Source of the DNA: Sediminibacterium sp. UBA657
GTDB taxonomy: Bacteria; Bacteroidota; Bacteroidia; Chitinophagales; Chitinophagaceae
DNA: 64,000 nucleotides
Reading direction: 5' to 3'
Assembly: GCA_002299885.1 (NCBI GenBank)
Contig: DBOB01000028.1
Span: 11,516-75,515, forward strand
Shown: piece by piece, positions 33,099-41,189 of the stretch
How positions within the stretch are numbered: the stretch's first letter is position 1
Layout of the letters: each line of letters begins with the position of its first letter
Made by a program: the position numbers and the translations under genes
The notes under the pieces: model-generated
What the model was told of the DNA's origin: nothing
The model's database searches: none
The model's input: only the letters and a program-made list of their open reading frames with translations

Positions 33099-35501
33099 TT
33101 AGTTGACTTTCACATCAGCATCCAACATATCCAACTTTTGTTCCTTTGGCTTTACCCCAAAATTGTATCGAATATTGATCCCGAATCTTCTTGTATCATT
33201 CTCTCTAAATCCTACGGCATAAATGCTCCCTTGTCTTAGCGTAAAAGTATTCTTATTGGTAAAGAAGATATCGTTCATGGATAAGGTCACCGTTAATTTT
33301 TTATTCAAAAATTGTCTATTCAATGAACTATTCAATTGACCAAAATTATCCAATTCATAAAATTGTTGTTGGCCATTGGTTCTCCAAAATCCATTGATCG
33401 TAAATGTGGATAGTTTATCTAATTTCAATGATTGGAAAGTAAAGAAAGTCCAAGTGGCTTTGTCAAAAACAATTGGTTTTTCTTCATAAATACCATTGTA
33501 TACATTATGGTTTAATTGGGCACCTACTACAGCAAAATAAGCTTTACCTGGAGGAATCACAGCGATACCCCTAAAATAAGTCTCTCTACTTTTACCAAGA
33601 TTGTCATAAGTACGATAAGCTACTTGATTATTGGTTGGGGATTGGTAGAGCACATTAGTGAAAATATCTTTGGTCTCATTTACACCAAAAGCAAATATGG
33701 GTTTGTCGTCCACGCTTATATTCGCCTCATAGTTAGATGTGAATTGTGGCTTTAAACTCGGATTACCAGATTCGTATAAAAAAGGATCGATGTATCTTGG
33801 AAAAGGATTTAAGAATTCATAACTAGGCCTGCTAATGGTTTTGCGATACACTAAATAACCCCTCATTTCATAGCCAGAAATTTTAAATAATTTACGACTT
33901 AAAAACACATAAGGGAAAGCATCAGTTCTGTTCAGTGAAAAAGAAGTATCAGAAGGAATTCTTTGATTACCCTGCATGATGGTTTGCTCTACCCTAGTTC
34001 CAAATTTAAGCACCACTGCACCCCAGGTTTTTGAACCTTGTAAATAGCCTGCATTGATCTGTTCTTTAAAAGTATAGGCACTTGTTCTAAAAGCATCTTT
34101 TACGATAATGCCATTTAAATCTTTTTGATAATTGGCATTGTTTCTGAAAGTTAAAATGCTGGATTTTAAACCGGCTTCGAAAGTGATACCAAATCGCTTC
34201 TTTTTATAATCTGTCTGATAGGTTAGAAAATCTCTATCATTTGTAAAATTACCAGATCCTTTGGATGCAAGTCCACCTGCAAAAAATGTATTATTATAGG
34301 TTTGATCTGTATTGGATTGAATAAAATTATAGGAAAAATCTATTGTCCATTCACCACCTAAAGAATCTAATTTAAGTTTTGACCTTACTGATTGGTTGAA
34401 ATTAAAATTTGAACCGTCATTTTCTACCAAGGAGGCAATCGCACTTAAATTTTTCTTTGCAGAAATTTTTTCTAATATAGACTCATTATTTGTAGAATTG
34501 ATAAATGATTGTCCACTCACCCTGGCATCATAGTTTAATTCAAAACGATCTGTCCAATTTCTACCTACACCAAATCCAATGTAAGCAGATCTATTTGGGC
34601 TCAAAGTTTTTGCAGTTTGTTTTAACACGGTGTCTAGGGATAAAAATCGGTCTGTATTTACAATACTATACCCGTCATTTTGATTGTACTGTGTATTCAA
34701 ATATGAATTGTACTTATCTGTAGTATTGTTTAATGTAAGTCCAAGGAATTGATTGCCATAAACCCCTTGATTCATTCCAGTATTCACTGAACCATTCAAG
34801 CCAATCTTGATTCCTTTTTTTAAAACAATATTGACTACCCCACCCCCACCAGATGCGTCGTATTTTGCAGAAGGCGTCCTTACTAATTCAATTTTTTGAA
34901 TGGAACTTGGTGGTAAACTTTTTAACAATGTAGCCATATCAGATGCGCTCATTCTCAATTCTCTGCCGTTGATTTGAATGCCTGCTGGAGACAATCCATT
35001 CAAATAAATATTGCCGTCCTGGTCGATGAAAATACCTGGAATTTTTTCCATAGTCTCATAGGCATTGGTAGACGCAGCTGCTAAAGGCTCTGGATCCACG
35101 ACCGATTTATCATCCTCTTGTCTTATCAAAGGTTTTGTTGAGGTCACCACCACCTCTTTCAACTGACCATTCGATTCTTTAAGTTGAATCTTTAAATTAT
35201 TTAATTTTTCAAATTTGATTGTTCTATTATCAATTTGATACCCAACTGCACTTGTTGTAAACTTGTACAATTTGCCTGGCTGTAACATCACATTTACTTG
35301 GCCATTGCTATCTGCTACTTGATTTATGGAGTTAGCACTATCAATCATTTGAATGGATATATTGGCAAAAGCAATGGATTGATTTTTACCATCCACTACC
35401 GTTAACTTCAATGGTGTCATTTGAGCATACCCAATCTTATGCATCAAAACAATGAGTAAAAACCCAATTACTCTAAAATGAAATTTTTTAAACCAAATCA
35501 T
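33099..35501 (-). CDS. TonB-dependent receptor-like outer membrane beta-barrel protein
   Basis: An 800-residue outer-membrane protein. A signal peptide ends at IGYAQ (residue 27), followed by a carboxypeptidase-like regulatory domain (about 30-115), a plug domain (about 120-230, with LNGLSPAGIQINGRELRMSA and VRTPSAKYDASGGGGVVNIV) and a large beta-barrel. The family has many Bacteroidota members, with no SusD partner here. The substrate is unknown. Its -7 box lies 4 bp before the ATG, between this gene and the tRNA-Ala gene. Its 3' end faces the NRAMP-fold gene with only 13 bp between. Confidence 0.88.
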   Translation of the reverse strand: MIWFKKFHFRVIGFLLIVLMHKIGYAQMTPLKLTVVDGKNQSIAFANISIQMIDSANSINQVADSNGQVNVMLQPGKLYKFTTSAVGYQIDNRTIKFEKLNNLKIQLKESNGQLKEVVVTSTKPLIRQEDDKSVVDPEPLAAASTNAYETMEKIPGIFIDQDGNIYLNGLSPAGIQINGRELRMSASDMATLLKSLPPSSIQKIELVRTPSAKYDASGGGGVVNIVLKKGIKIGLNGSVNTGMNQGVYGNQFLGLTLNNTTDKYNSYLNTQYNQNDGYSIVNTDRFLSLDTVLKQTAKTLSPNRSAYIGFGVGRNWTDRFELNYDARVSGQSFINSTNNESILEKISAKKNLSAIASLVENDGSNFNFNQSVRSKLKLDSLGGEWTIDFSYNFIQSNTDQTYNNTFFAGGLASKGSGNFTNDRDFLTYQTDYKKKRFGITFEAGLKSSILTFRNNANYQKDLNGIIVKDAFRTSAYTFKEQINAGYLQGSKTWGAVVLKFGTRVEQTIMQGNQRIPSDTSFSLNRTDAFPYVFLSRKLFKISGYEMRGYLVYRKTISRPSYEFLNPFPRYIDPFLYESGNPSLKPQFTSNYEANISVDDKPIFAFGVNETKDIFTNVLYQSPTNNQVAYRTYDNLGKSRETYFRGIAVIPPGKAYFAVVGAQLNHNVYNGIYEEKPIVFDKATWTFFTFQSLKLDKLSTFTINGFWRTNGQQQFYELDNFGQLNSSLNRQFLNKKLTVTLSMNDIFFTNKNTFTLRQGSIYAVGFRENDTRRFGINIRYNFGVKPKEQKLDMLDADVKVN

Positions 35502-35505
35502 GAAT

Positions 35506-35513
35506 CAAAAATA
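35506..35513 (-). promoter_or_regulatory. -7 box 4 bp before the second receptor gene
   Basis: TATTTTTG on the minus strand, an exact TAnnTTTG, followed by ATTC and the ATG at 35501. Predicts a leaderless transcript unless the gene is read through from tRNA-Ala 7 bp upstream. Confidence 0.55.
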
Positions 35514-35520
35514 ATATTTG

Positions 35521-35593
<73 letters not shown>

Positions 35594-35615
35594 TATTTTA
35601 AAATGTTCCTACAAT

Positions 35616-35647
35616 AAAAAGAGCAACGAAAAATCGTTGCTCTTTTT
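35616..35647 (-). terminator. Terminator after citrate synthase gene
   Basis: Fourteen-base-pair stem (35616-35629 with 35634-35647, core GAGCAACGA), loop AAAA, with T run on the minus strand. Lies between gltA and tRNA-Ala. Confidence 0.92.
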
Positions 35648-35663
35648 AAATACAAGATTTTAT

Positions 35664-36986
35664 TTAAATTAAATTTTCTCCTACGCCGTCGATCCAATCC
35701 TTTACAGCTGCAGTCGTAACAGATTTTGGACGCTCTAATGGGAAGCCTAACGCACGATCCCATGTCAAACTTGCCAATACACCTAAAGCACGACTTACTG
35801 CAAATAAAACGGTATAGAATTCATATTCCACAATGCCATAATGCACTAACAATGCACCACTATGTGCATCCACATTCGGCCATGGATTTTTTACTTTTCC
35901 TAATGACTCTAAAATTGGTGGTACAGTTTCATAAATATTCCAAACCGTATTCACTAATTTATCATTTGGTAAATGTTTTTTACCAAATTCCATTTGTGCT
36001 GTGAAACGAGGATCAGTTTTTCTTAATACTGCGTGACCATATCCTGGCACCACCTTACCTGCACCCAATGTCTTTTGAACATAGTCAACAATCTGCTCTT
36101 TAGAAGGACTATCAGTTCCAATTGCTTCTTGCATTTCAAAAATCCATTTGATTACTTCTTGATTTGCTAATCCATGTAAAGGACCAGCTAAACCATTCAT
36201 ACCTGCAGCGTAACTTAAATAAGGATCACTCAATGCAGATCCTACTAAATGCGTTGTATGCGCAGACACGTTACCACCTTCATGGTCTGCATGTATCGTC
36301 ATATATAAACGCATCAATTCTTTTGTACTCTCATCTTCATAACCCATCATATAGGCAAGGTTACCTGCCCAATCCAATAAACCATTTGGATGAATATGTT
36401 CGTTGTTCTTATATTTTCTTCTGTAGATATACGCAGCAATTCTTGGCAATCTTGCAATCAAGTCCATTGAATCGTCATAAGTATATTGCCAGTAATCTTT
36501 CTTATTCATGCCCTTCGCATACTCTTGCGCAAACTTACTTTGAGTTTGTAATGCCATCACTGCTGCAACATACATTGTCATTGGGTGTGCACTTAAAGGA
36601 AATGCATCTATCACATCAAATACATGAGAAGGCACATGGCTTCTTCTTTGCCAGTTACTAGTAATTTTTTTAACATCTCTGTCAGTTGGTAATTCCCCAA
36701 TCATCATTAGGTAAAATAACCCTTCTGGTAATGGCTCATCCCCACCTTCTACTTTTGGTAATTTTGCTTGTAATTCTGGAATGGAAAATCCACGGAAACG
36801 GATACCTTCTTGGGCATCTAATAAACTTGTCTCAGTTACAAGACCAGTCATGCCTCTCATACCTTGGTATACCTGCGCTAAAGTGATGTCTCCAATCTTT
36901 TTTTCACCATGCACTTTAAGCATTTCTTTGATCTCATTAGCAGCTACTGTTGCTTTCTCACCAAACCTGTCTTTGATCTCTTCCAT
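35664..36986 (-). CDS. gltA: Citrate synthase, mitochondrial (eukaryotic-like) type
   Basis: A 440-residue enzyme condensing oxaloacetate and acetyl-CoA. Key segments are DHEGGNVSAHTTHLVG, MNGLAGPLHGLANQEV with a catalytic His, VPGYGHAVLRKTDPRF with the second catalytic His, KNPWPNVDAHSGALL with the catalytic Asp, and RALGFPLERPKS at the C-terminus. These match the animal mitochondrial enzyme as I know it much more closely than E. coli GltA, which also lacks the N-terminal block seen here. It is a single gene with its own terminator. The N-terminus has no targeting sequence. This type is known from some Bacteroidota. Confidence 0.96.
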   Translation of the reverse strand: MEEIKDRFGEKATVAANEIKEMLKVHGEKKIGDITLAQVYQGMRGMTGLVTETSLLDAQEGIRFRGFSIPELQAKLPKVEGGDEPLPEGLFYLMMIGELPTDRDVKKITSNWQRRSHVPSHVFDVIDAFPLSAHPMTMYVAAVMALQTQSKFAQEYAKGMNKKDYWQYTYDDSMDLIARLPRIAAYIYRRKYKNNEHIHPNGLLDWAGNLAYMMGYEDESTKELMRLYMTIHADHEGGNVSAHTTHLVGSALSDPYLSYAAGMNGLAGPLHGLANQEVIKWIFEMQEAIGTDSPSKEQIVDYVQKTLGAGKVVPGYGHAVLRKTDPRFTAQMEFGKKHLPNDKLVNTVWNIYETVPPILESLGKVKNPWPNVDAHSGALLVHYGIVEYEFYTVLFAVSRALGVLASLTWDRALGFPLERPKSVTTAAVKDWIDGVGENLI

Positions 36987-37029
36987 ATATCCAATGATTA
37001 TAGTTAATAAATCGATTTAAAATTGGACA

Positions 37030-37037
37030 CAAAGTTA
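37030..37037 (-). promoter_or_regulatory. -7 box for citrate synthase gene
   Basis: TAACTTTG on the minus strand, exact TAnnTTTG, giving a leader of about 38-43 nt before the start at 36986. Confidence 0.55.
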
Positions 37038-37049
37038 ACTAAGAAATGC

Positions 37050-38141
37050 TTATTTAGGGGCTTTTTTGTATAAATAATAGACCACGAATACAAAAATAAT
37101 GTTGGGTATCCAAGCCGCTATGAATGGAGGTAAATTACCCTTTGTTGAGAAGATGGTAGAGAACCTATCAGTGATGATGAACAAGGCCGCAATGGTAAAA
37201 CCCATCGCCAAATGTGCCCCACTTCCACCCCTTACTTTTCGGCCAGCAATAATAGCACCAATCATGGTTAAAAGCAAGACTGTAATAGGGGTTGCATCAC
37301 GTCTATAACGTTCTATTTTCAACTCATTCAATCCCTCTGAACCCCTTAAAGCCTCCACCCTAATCTGTTTGATAAGTTGTGGGGTAGTTAATTTGTCTTT
37401 GGCATATTTATCTTTCTCTAAGTCCACTGGTTTGAAAGGATATTTTTTATGGACATTAGGCAGATACGACACCAGTTCCTTTTTGTCTGTTACTTTTCGC
37501 TCCAACACTTCGGACAATTCCCAATCCTTCTTTGCTGTATCCCAAATAATTGCTTCCGCTCGAATATTATATACTACTTGATCCCCCTTGACAGTGTAAG
37601 CAAAAAAGTTACTTCCTCTTTTGTAAGCAGTATCGTACCCATAAATTCCTGCGTATGTAAAGGAATCAATTCTAAAATAATAGTCGTTAGAGCCTCTTAA
37701 TAAGGCATTGTAAGATGAGTTCGCATCAATATAAGTGGCTTCAAAATCGCCGCGAATATTATTTGCTTTTGGCACAATCCATTGGTTGGATATCCATAAA
37801 ACCAATCCTAAAAATAAACCTCCTATCCAATAAGGTCTTAACCATCTGTTGTAAGAAGTACCACTCGCTAAAATTGGAACAATCTCTGTTTGTCCTGCCA
37901 TTTTAGAAGTAAAAAAGATGACCGCAATAAAAACAAACAATGGAAATAACAGTGCAATAATATGGGGTATAAATCCAACATAATAATTATTTATGATCTC
38001 GGAACTCGTCAAACCAGAACGTACAAAATCATCCGTTTTTTCACTCACATCAATCACCACTGCAATGACTGCAAAGAAAAAAATGGCAAAGAAAAACACA
38101 GCCAAGAATTTTTTTAATATGTACCAATCCAGTTTTTTCAA
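37050..38141 (-). CDS. LptF/LptG-family permease
   Basis: A 363-residue inner-membrane protein of the YjgP/YjgQ family, part of the Lpt machine that moves lipopolysaccharide to the outer membrane. It has an N-terminal helix group (MKKLDWYILKKFLAVFFFAI, then segments near 50-75 and 100-120), a periplasmic beta-jellyroll (about 130-270) and three C-terminal helices (about 290-360). It starts 3 bp after tgt and is likely cotranscribed with it. Whether it is LptF or LptG cannot be decided here, so no symbol is given. Confidence 0.88.
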   Translation of the reverse strand: MKKLDWYILKKFLAVFFFAIFFFAVIAVVIDVSEKTDDFVRSGLTSSEIINNYYVGFIPHIIALLFPLFVFIAVIFFTSKMAGQTEIVPILASGTSYNRWLRPYWIGGLFLGLVLWISNQWIVPKANNIRGDFEATYIDANSSYNALLRGSNDYYFRIDSFTYAGIYGYDTAYKRGSNFFAYTVKGDQVVYNIRAEAIIWDTAKKDWELSEVLERKVTDKKELVSYLPNVHKKYPFKPVDLEKDKYAKDKLTTPQLIKQIRVEALRGSEGLNELKIERYRRDATPITVLLLTMIGAIIAGRKVRGGSGAHLAMGFTIAALFIITDRFSTIFSTKGNLPPFIAAWIPNIIFVFVVYYLYKKAPK

Positions 38142-38144
38142 TGC

Positions 38145-39284
38145 TTATAATCTTTTACTGATTTGAGGAATCATGGCCGTTTTCCATGCTTTATAATCCC
38201 CGGCAATAATATGTATTCTTGCTTGTTCAACCAACCACAGATAAAAAGAGAGGTTTTGAATACTTGCAAGTTGCAACCCTAGTATTTCATCTGCTACAAA
38301 TAAATGTCTGATATACCCTTTGGTATAATACTGACTCATTTCATTTGGAATGCCCGGGTCTATTGGACTAAAGTCTTTATACCATTTTTTGTTTTTAATA
38401 TTGATGACCCCTTGAGAAGTGAATATCATCCCATTTCTCCCATTTCTGGTAGGCATAACACAATCAAACATATCTACCCCAAGGTCAATGGCCTCTAAAA
38501 GATTCCATGGCGTGCCTACACCCATTAAATAACGTGGTTTATCCTTTGGTAAGTTTTCACAACATAAGGCAGTGAATTCATAAAGTTCTTCCTCCGTCTC
38601 CCCTACACTCAATCCACCAATGGCATTACCCACTGCATTTTTTGAAGCAATGTATTCACAAGAAGCTTTCCTTAAATCCTTGTATAATCCTCCCTGAACA
38701 ATTGGAAATAAATTCTGCGTATGTCCATATAAGTCGGGCGTTTCTGCCAATCTATTAAAGCATCTGTCCAACCAAGTATGTGTCAAGTCCATGCTTTTAC
38801 GCACGTATTCGTAGGTACTTGGTATTGGCGGACATTCATCAAATGCCATTATAATATCTGCACCAATACTTCTTTGAATATCCATCACATTCTCCGGTGT
38901 AAACAAATGCTTGCTACCATCTATATGCGATTGAAACACCACACCTTCGGGCTTGATTTTTCTGTTATTGGCCAAGGAAAATACTTGGTAGCCGCCACTA
39001 TCGGTTAAAATAGGACGATCCCACCCCATAAACTTATGTAAACCACCTGCTGCTTCTAAAACTTCAGTGCCTGGTCTTAAATATAAATGATAGGTATTCC
39101 CAAGGATAATTTTTGCGTTGATATCCTGCTTTAATTGTTGTTGTGTAACCGCTTTTACAGAACCAATGGTCCCCACAGGCATGAATATAGGGGTCTGGAT
39201 AACGCCATGATCGGTCGTGATGGTACCTGCTCTCGAAGCACCTAGTTGACTCTCTGCTGCTAATTCAAATTGTAATGCCGCCAT
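38145..39284 (-). CDS. tgt: tRNA-guanine transglycosylase, lacking the zinc site
   Basis: Tgt swaps G34 of Asp, Asn, His and Tyr tRNAs for preQ1, one step before QueA. The 379-residue protein has the catalytic aspartates D95 (LTDSGGYQVFS) and D274 (MFDCVMPTRNGRNG). In E. coli the C-terminal CxCxxC and a later His bind zinc; here the aligned region (309-346) reads DPGIPNEMSQ and SIQNLSFY, so the three Cys are I312, N314 and S317 and the His is Q343. The rest of the fold, including ADEILGLQLASI, is kept, so the gene is intact and a zinc-free fold is inferred. Divergent from the glycosyltransferase gene. Confidence 0.94.
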   Translation of the reverse strand: MAALQFELAAESQLGASRAGTITTDHGVIQTPIFMPVGTIGSVKAVTQQQLKQDINAKIILGNTYHLYLRPGTEVLEAAGGLHKFMGWDRPILTDSGGYQVFSLANNRKIKPEGVVFQSHIDGSKHLFTPENVMDIQRSIGADIIMAFDECPPIPSTYEYVRKSMDLTHTWLDRCFNRLAETPDLYGHTQNLFPIVQGGLYKDLRKASCEYIASKNAVGNAIGGLSVGETEEELYEFTALCCENLPKDKPRYLMGVGTPWNLLEAIDLGVDMFDCVMPTRNGRNGMIFTSQGVINIKNKKWYKDFSPIDPGIPNEMSQYYTKGYIRHLFVADEILGLQLASIQNLSFYLWLVEQARIHIIAGDYKAWKTAMIPQISKRL

Positions 39285-39288
39285 GGGA

Positions 39289-39296
39289 CAAAGGTA
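39289..39296 (-). promoter_or_regulatory. -7 box 4 bp before tgt
   Basis: TACCTTTG on the minus strand, exact TAnnTTTG, then TCCC and the ATG at 39284. Predicts a leaderless tgt mRNA. Confidence 0.62.
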
Positions 39297-39310
39297 AGGT
39301 CAAAAATCTT

Positions 39311-39318
39311 TACTTTTG
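39311..39318 (+). promoter_or_regulatory. -7 box 4 bp before the glycosyltransferase gene
   Basis: TACTTTTG, exact TAnnTTTG, then CGCT and the ATG at 39323. Only 14 bp separate it from the tgt -7 box on the other strand. Confidence 0.62.
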
Positions 39319-39322
39319 CGCT

Positions 39323-40465
39323 ATGACGATCAACTTACCCTTTTCAACAGCAGTTCTAAATGAACTACTTATTGGCTTTTTTGCAGCAGTTATTGCCATT
39401 CAGGTTTTTTACTACCTCTTCTTTTTTTTAAGATTAGCAATTTATAAGAAACCAACAAAAACAGTCCATGTAGAGCACCCTATTTCTGTGGTGATTTGCG
39501 CGCGTGACGAAGCACATAATTTAGCCAATACTTTACCAGGTGTTTTGGTGCAGGAATATAGCACCACACATGAAGTTGTTTTAGTGAATGACAATTCAGA
39601 AGATGAAACCAAATATTTATTAGATGAATTTAAAAAGTCATTTAAAAATTTAAATCCAGTCTTGTTGACACAGGAAGCAAAAATGATTGCAGGAAAAAAA
39701 TTCCCGCTTTCTATGGGAATCAAGTCGGCTAAAAATGAAACCTTATTATTAACCGATGCAGATTGTTTACCAGCAAGTGAGCATTGGATGCGTTTGATGC
39801 AGGATGGATATGATGAAGGAAAAGAAATAGTATTAGGATATGGCGCTTATAAAAAGAAGCCAGGCTTACTCAATAAGCTCATTCGCTTTGAGACCTTTCA
39901 AACTGCTTTACAATATTTATCCTATGCCCTAGCAGGATTACCTTATATGGGTGTTGGTCGAAACCTTTCTTATAAGCGTGAATTATTTATTAAGAATAAA
40001 GGCTTCTCTTCCATCAATCAAATCCCAAGTGGTGACGATGATTTATTTATCAATCAAGTGGCGAATAGACGCAATACAGCGATTGTAGTGGATCATGATG
40101 CTCATACACTCAGCGAACCTAAGACTACATTTAAAGAATGGATGAGCCAAAAATACCGCCATTACACTACGAGTAAATTTTATAAAAAGAAGCACGTTTT
40201 TTTATTAGGCTTATATTCAATGAGTCAATTTTTAGTCTATCCGGCTTTGATTGTAGCGCTTGTGTTTACAAAAGAATATGTAATCATTTTAAGTATTTGG
40301 GGATTTAGAGCAATTCTACAAGGACTTATTTTGCGCGGTGCAATGAAAAAATTAAATGAGCTTGACTTATGGCCTTGGTTTATTTTATTTGATATATGGT
40401 CGATATTCTATTATTTGATTACCTTGCCTAGCGTATGGAAAGCTCCACAGAAAAATTGGAATTAA
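39323..40465 (+). CDS. Membrane-bound GT2-family glycosyltransferase
   Basis: A 380-residue processive-type family 2 glycosyltransferase. An N-terminal membrane helix (about 12-38) precedes the GT-A domain with SVVICARDEAHNL (55-67), the DXD-type LTDADCLP near 145, GDDDLFINQ near 234 and SQKYRHYTTS near 271, a variant of the QxxRW motif. C-terminal helices (about 290-375) complete the protein. The acceptor is unknown; envelope polysaccharide or lipid glycosylation is the usual role. I begin at ATG 39323 because the in-frame upstream ATG overlaps tgt and the promoter. The rsmG start overlaps its end by 31 bp. Confidence 0.88.
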   Translation: MTINLPFSTAVLNELLIGFFAAVIAIQVFYYLFFFLRLAIYKKPTKTVHVEHPISVVICARDEAHNLANTLPGVLVQEYSTTHEVVLVNDNSEDETKYLLDEFKKSFKNLNPVLLTQEAKMIAGKKFPLSMGIKSAKNETLLLTDADCLPASEHWMRLMQDGYDEGKEIVLGYGAYKKKPGLLNKLIRFETFQTALQYLSYALAGLPYMGVGRNLSYKRELFIKNKGFSSINQIPSGDDDLFINQVANRRNTAIVVDHDAHTLSEPKTTFKEWMSQKYRHYTTSKFYKKKHVFLLGLYSMSQFLVYPALIVALVFTKEYVIILSIWGFRAILQGLILRGAMKKLNELDLWPWFILFDIWSIFYYLITLPSVWKAPQKNWN

Positions 40466-41073
40466 TCACTAGATACTTTGATGATTTTACACCTATACAA
40501 TTAGCACAATTGTCTGGGTTAGAAGCTGCATACCAGGAATGGAATGCAAAGATCAATGTAGTATCAAGAAAAGATATTGACCAGATATACTTACACCATG
40601 TGTTGCACTCGCTTAGTATTGCTGCCATTGCAGAATGGACTCCAGGCACACAAGTGATTGATATTGGCTGTGGTGGTGGTTTCCCTACTGTTCCATTGGC
40701 TATTTTTTTTCCAGAGGTACAATTTTATGCAGTCGATAGTATTGCTAAAAAATTAAAAGTGGTGGATGCGGTTTGTGAAATGGTAGGCATTAAAAATATT
40801 GAGACAAAGCATACCCGTGTAGAAGATATCAAAAATAAAAAGTTCGATTACGCAGTGAGTAGAGCCGTGGCGCCACTTAAAGATTTATGGAGATGGGCGA
40901 ACCCTGTGCTCGTTAAAAAAGCAAATCAACCCAATAGTTTAATTTGTTTGAAGGGCGGCGACTTACACCAAGAGATTTTTGAAAGTGGCACTCGTCCTAA
41001 GATGATGCCGATCTACGATATCTTTAAAGAGGATTATTTTAAAGAAAAGTTTATCATTCAAGTTAAGAAATAA
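40435..41073 (+). CDS. rsmG: 16S rRNA m7G527 methyltransferase
   Basis: A 212-residue SAM-dependent enzyme methylating G527 of 16S rRNA. The SAM motif VIDIGCGGGFPTVPLA is at residues 74-89, preceded by the N-terminal helix region LQEWNAKINVVSRKD-like (AAYQEWNAKINVVSRKDID, 31-49) and followed by VSRAVAPLKDLWRW near 142. These are characteristic of RsmG/GidB. Its start lies 31 bp inside the glycosyltransferase gene, implying translational coupling. Confidence 0.95.
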   Translation: MESSTEKLELITRYFDDFTPIQLAQLSGLEAAYQEWNAKINVVSRKDIDQIYLHHVLHSLSIAAIAEWTPGTQVIDIGCGGGFPTVPLAIFFPEVQFYAVDSIAKKLKVVDAVCEMVGIKNIETKHTRVEDIKNKKFDYAVSRAVAPLKDLWRWANPVLVKKANQPNSLICLKGGDLHQEIFESGTRPKMMPIYDIFKEDYFKEKFIIQVKK

Positions 41074-41100
41074 ATAAGGCGTTCAATTGAACGCCTTATT
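41073..41100. terminator. Terminator after rsmG
   Basis: A perfect palindrome of 14-bp arms, AATAAGGCGTTCAA and its complement, followed by T-rich sequence on both strands. Its left end overlaps the rsmG stop codon. Confidence 0.88.
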
Positions 41101-41117
41101 TTATAATTTTAAAATTC

Positions 41118-41159
41118 TGAAACAACACCTATACCTCGCTCGATCACAGCATTGTTTCA
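41118..41159 (-). terminator. Possible hairpin after the M1 peptidase gene
   Basis: TGAAACAA (41118-41125) and TTGTTTCA (41152-41159) form an 8-bp stem around a 26-base loop. The stem is weaker than the terminators elsewhere in the window; termination from the M1 gene may instead use the adjacent palindrome. Confidence 0.3.
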
Positions 41160-41189
41160 AAACTTCTCTCTCTTAAATATCGATACTAA

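Noticed and set aside
33099..35501. A SusC/SusD-type polysaccharide locus at the second receptor
   Set aside because: No SusD-like gene follows and the protein has the plain outer-membrane beta-barrel family layout.
36164..36661. Plus-strand open frame of 165 codons within the citrate synthase gene
   Set aside because: It is antisense to a gene with clear motifs throughout, has no domain pattern, and its composition (many His, Ser, Leu) is typical of a mirrored frame.
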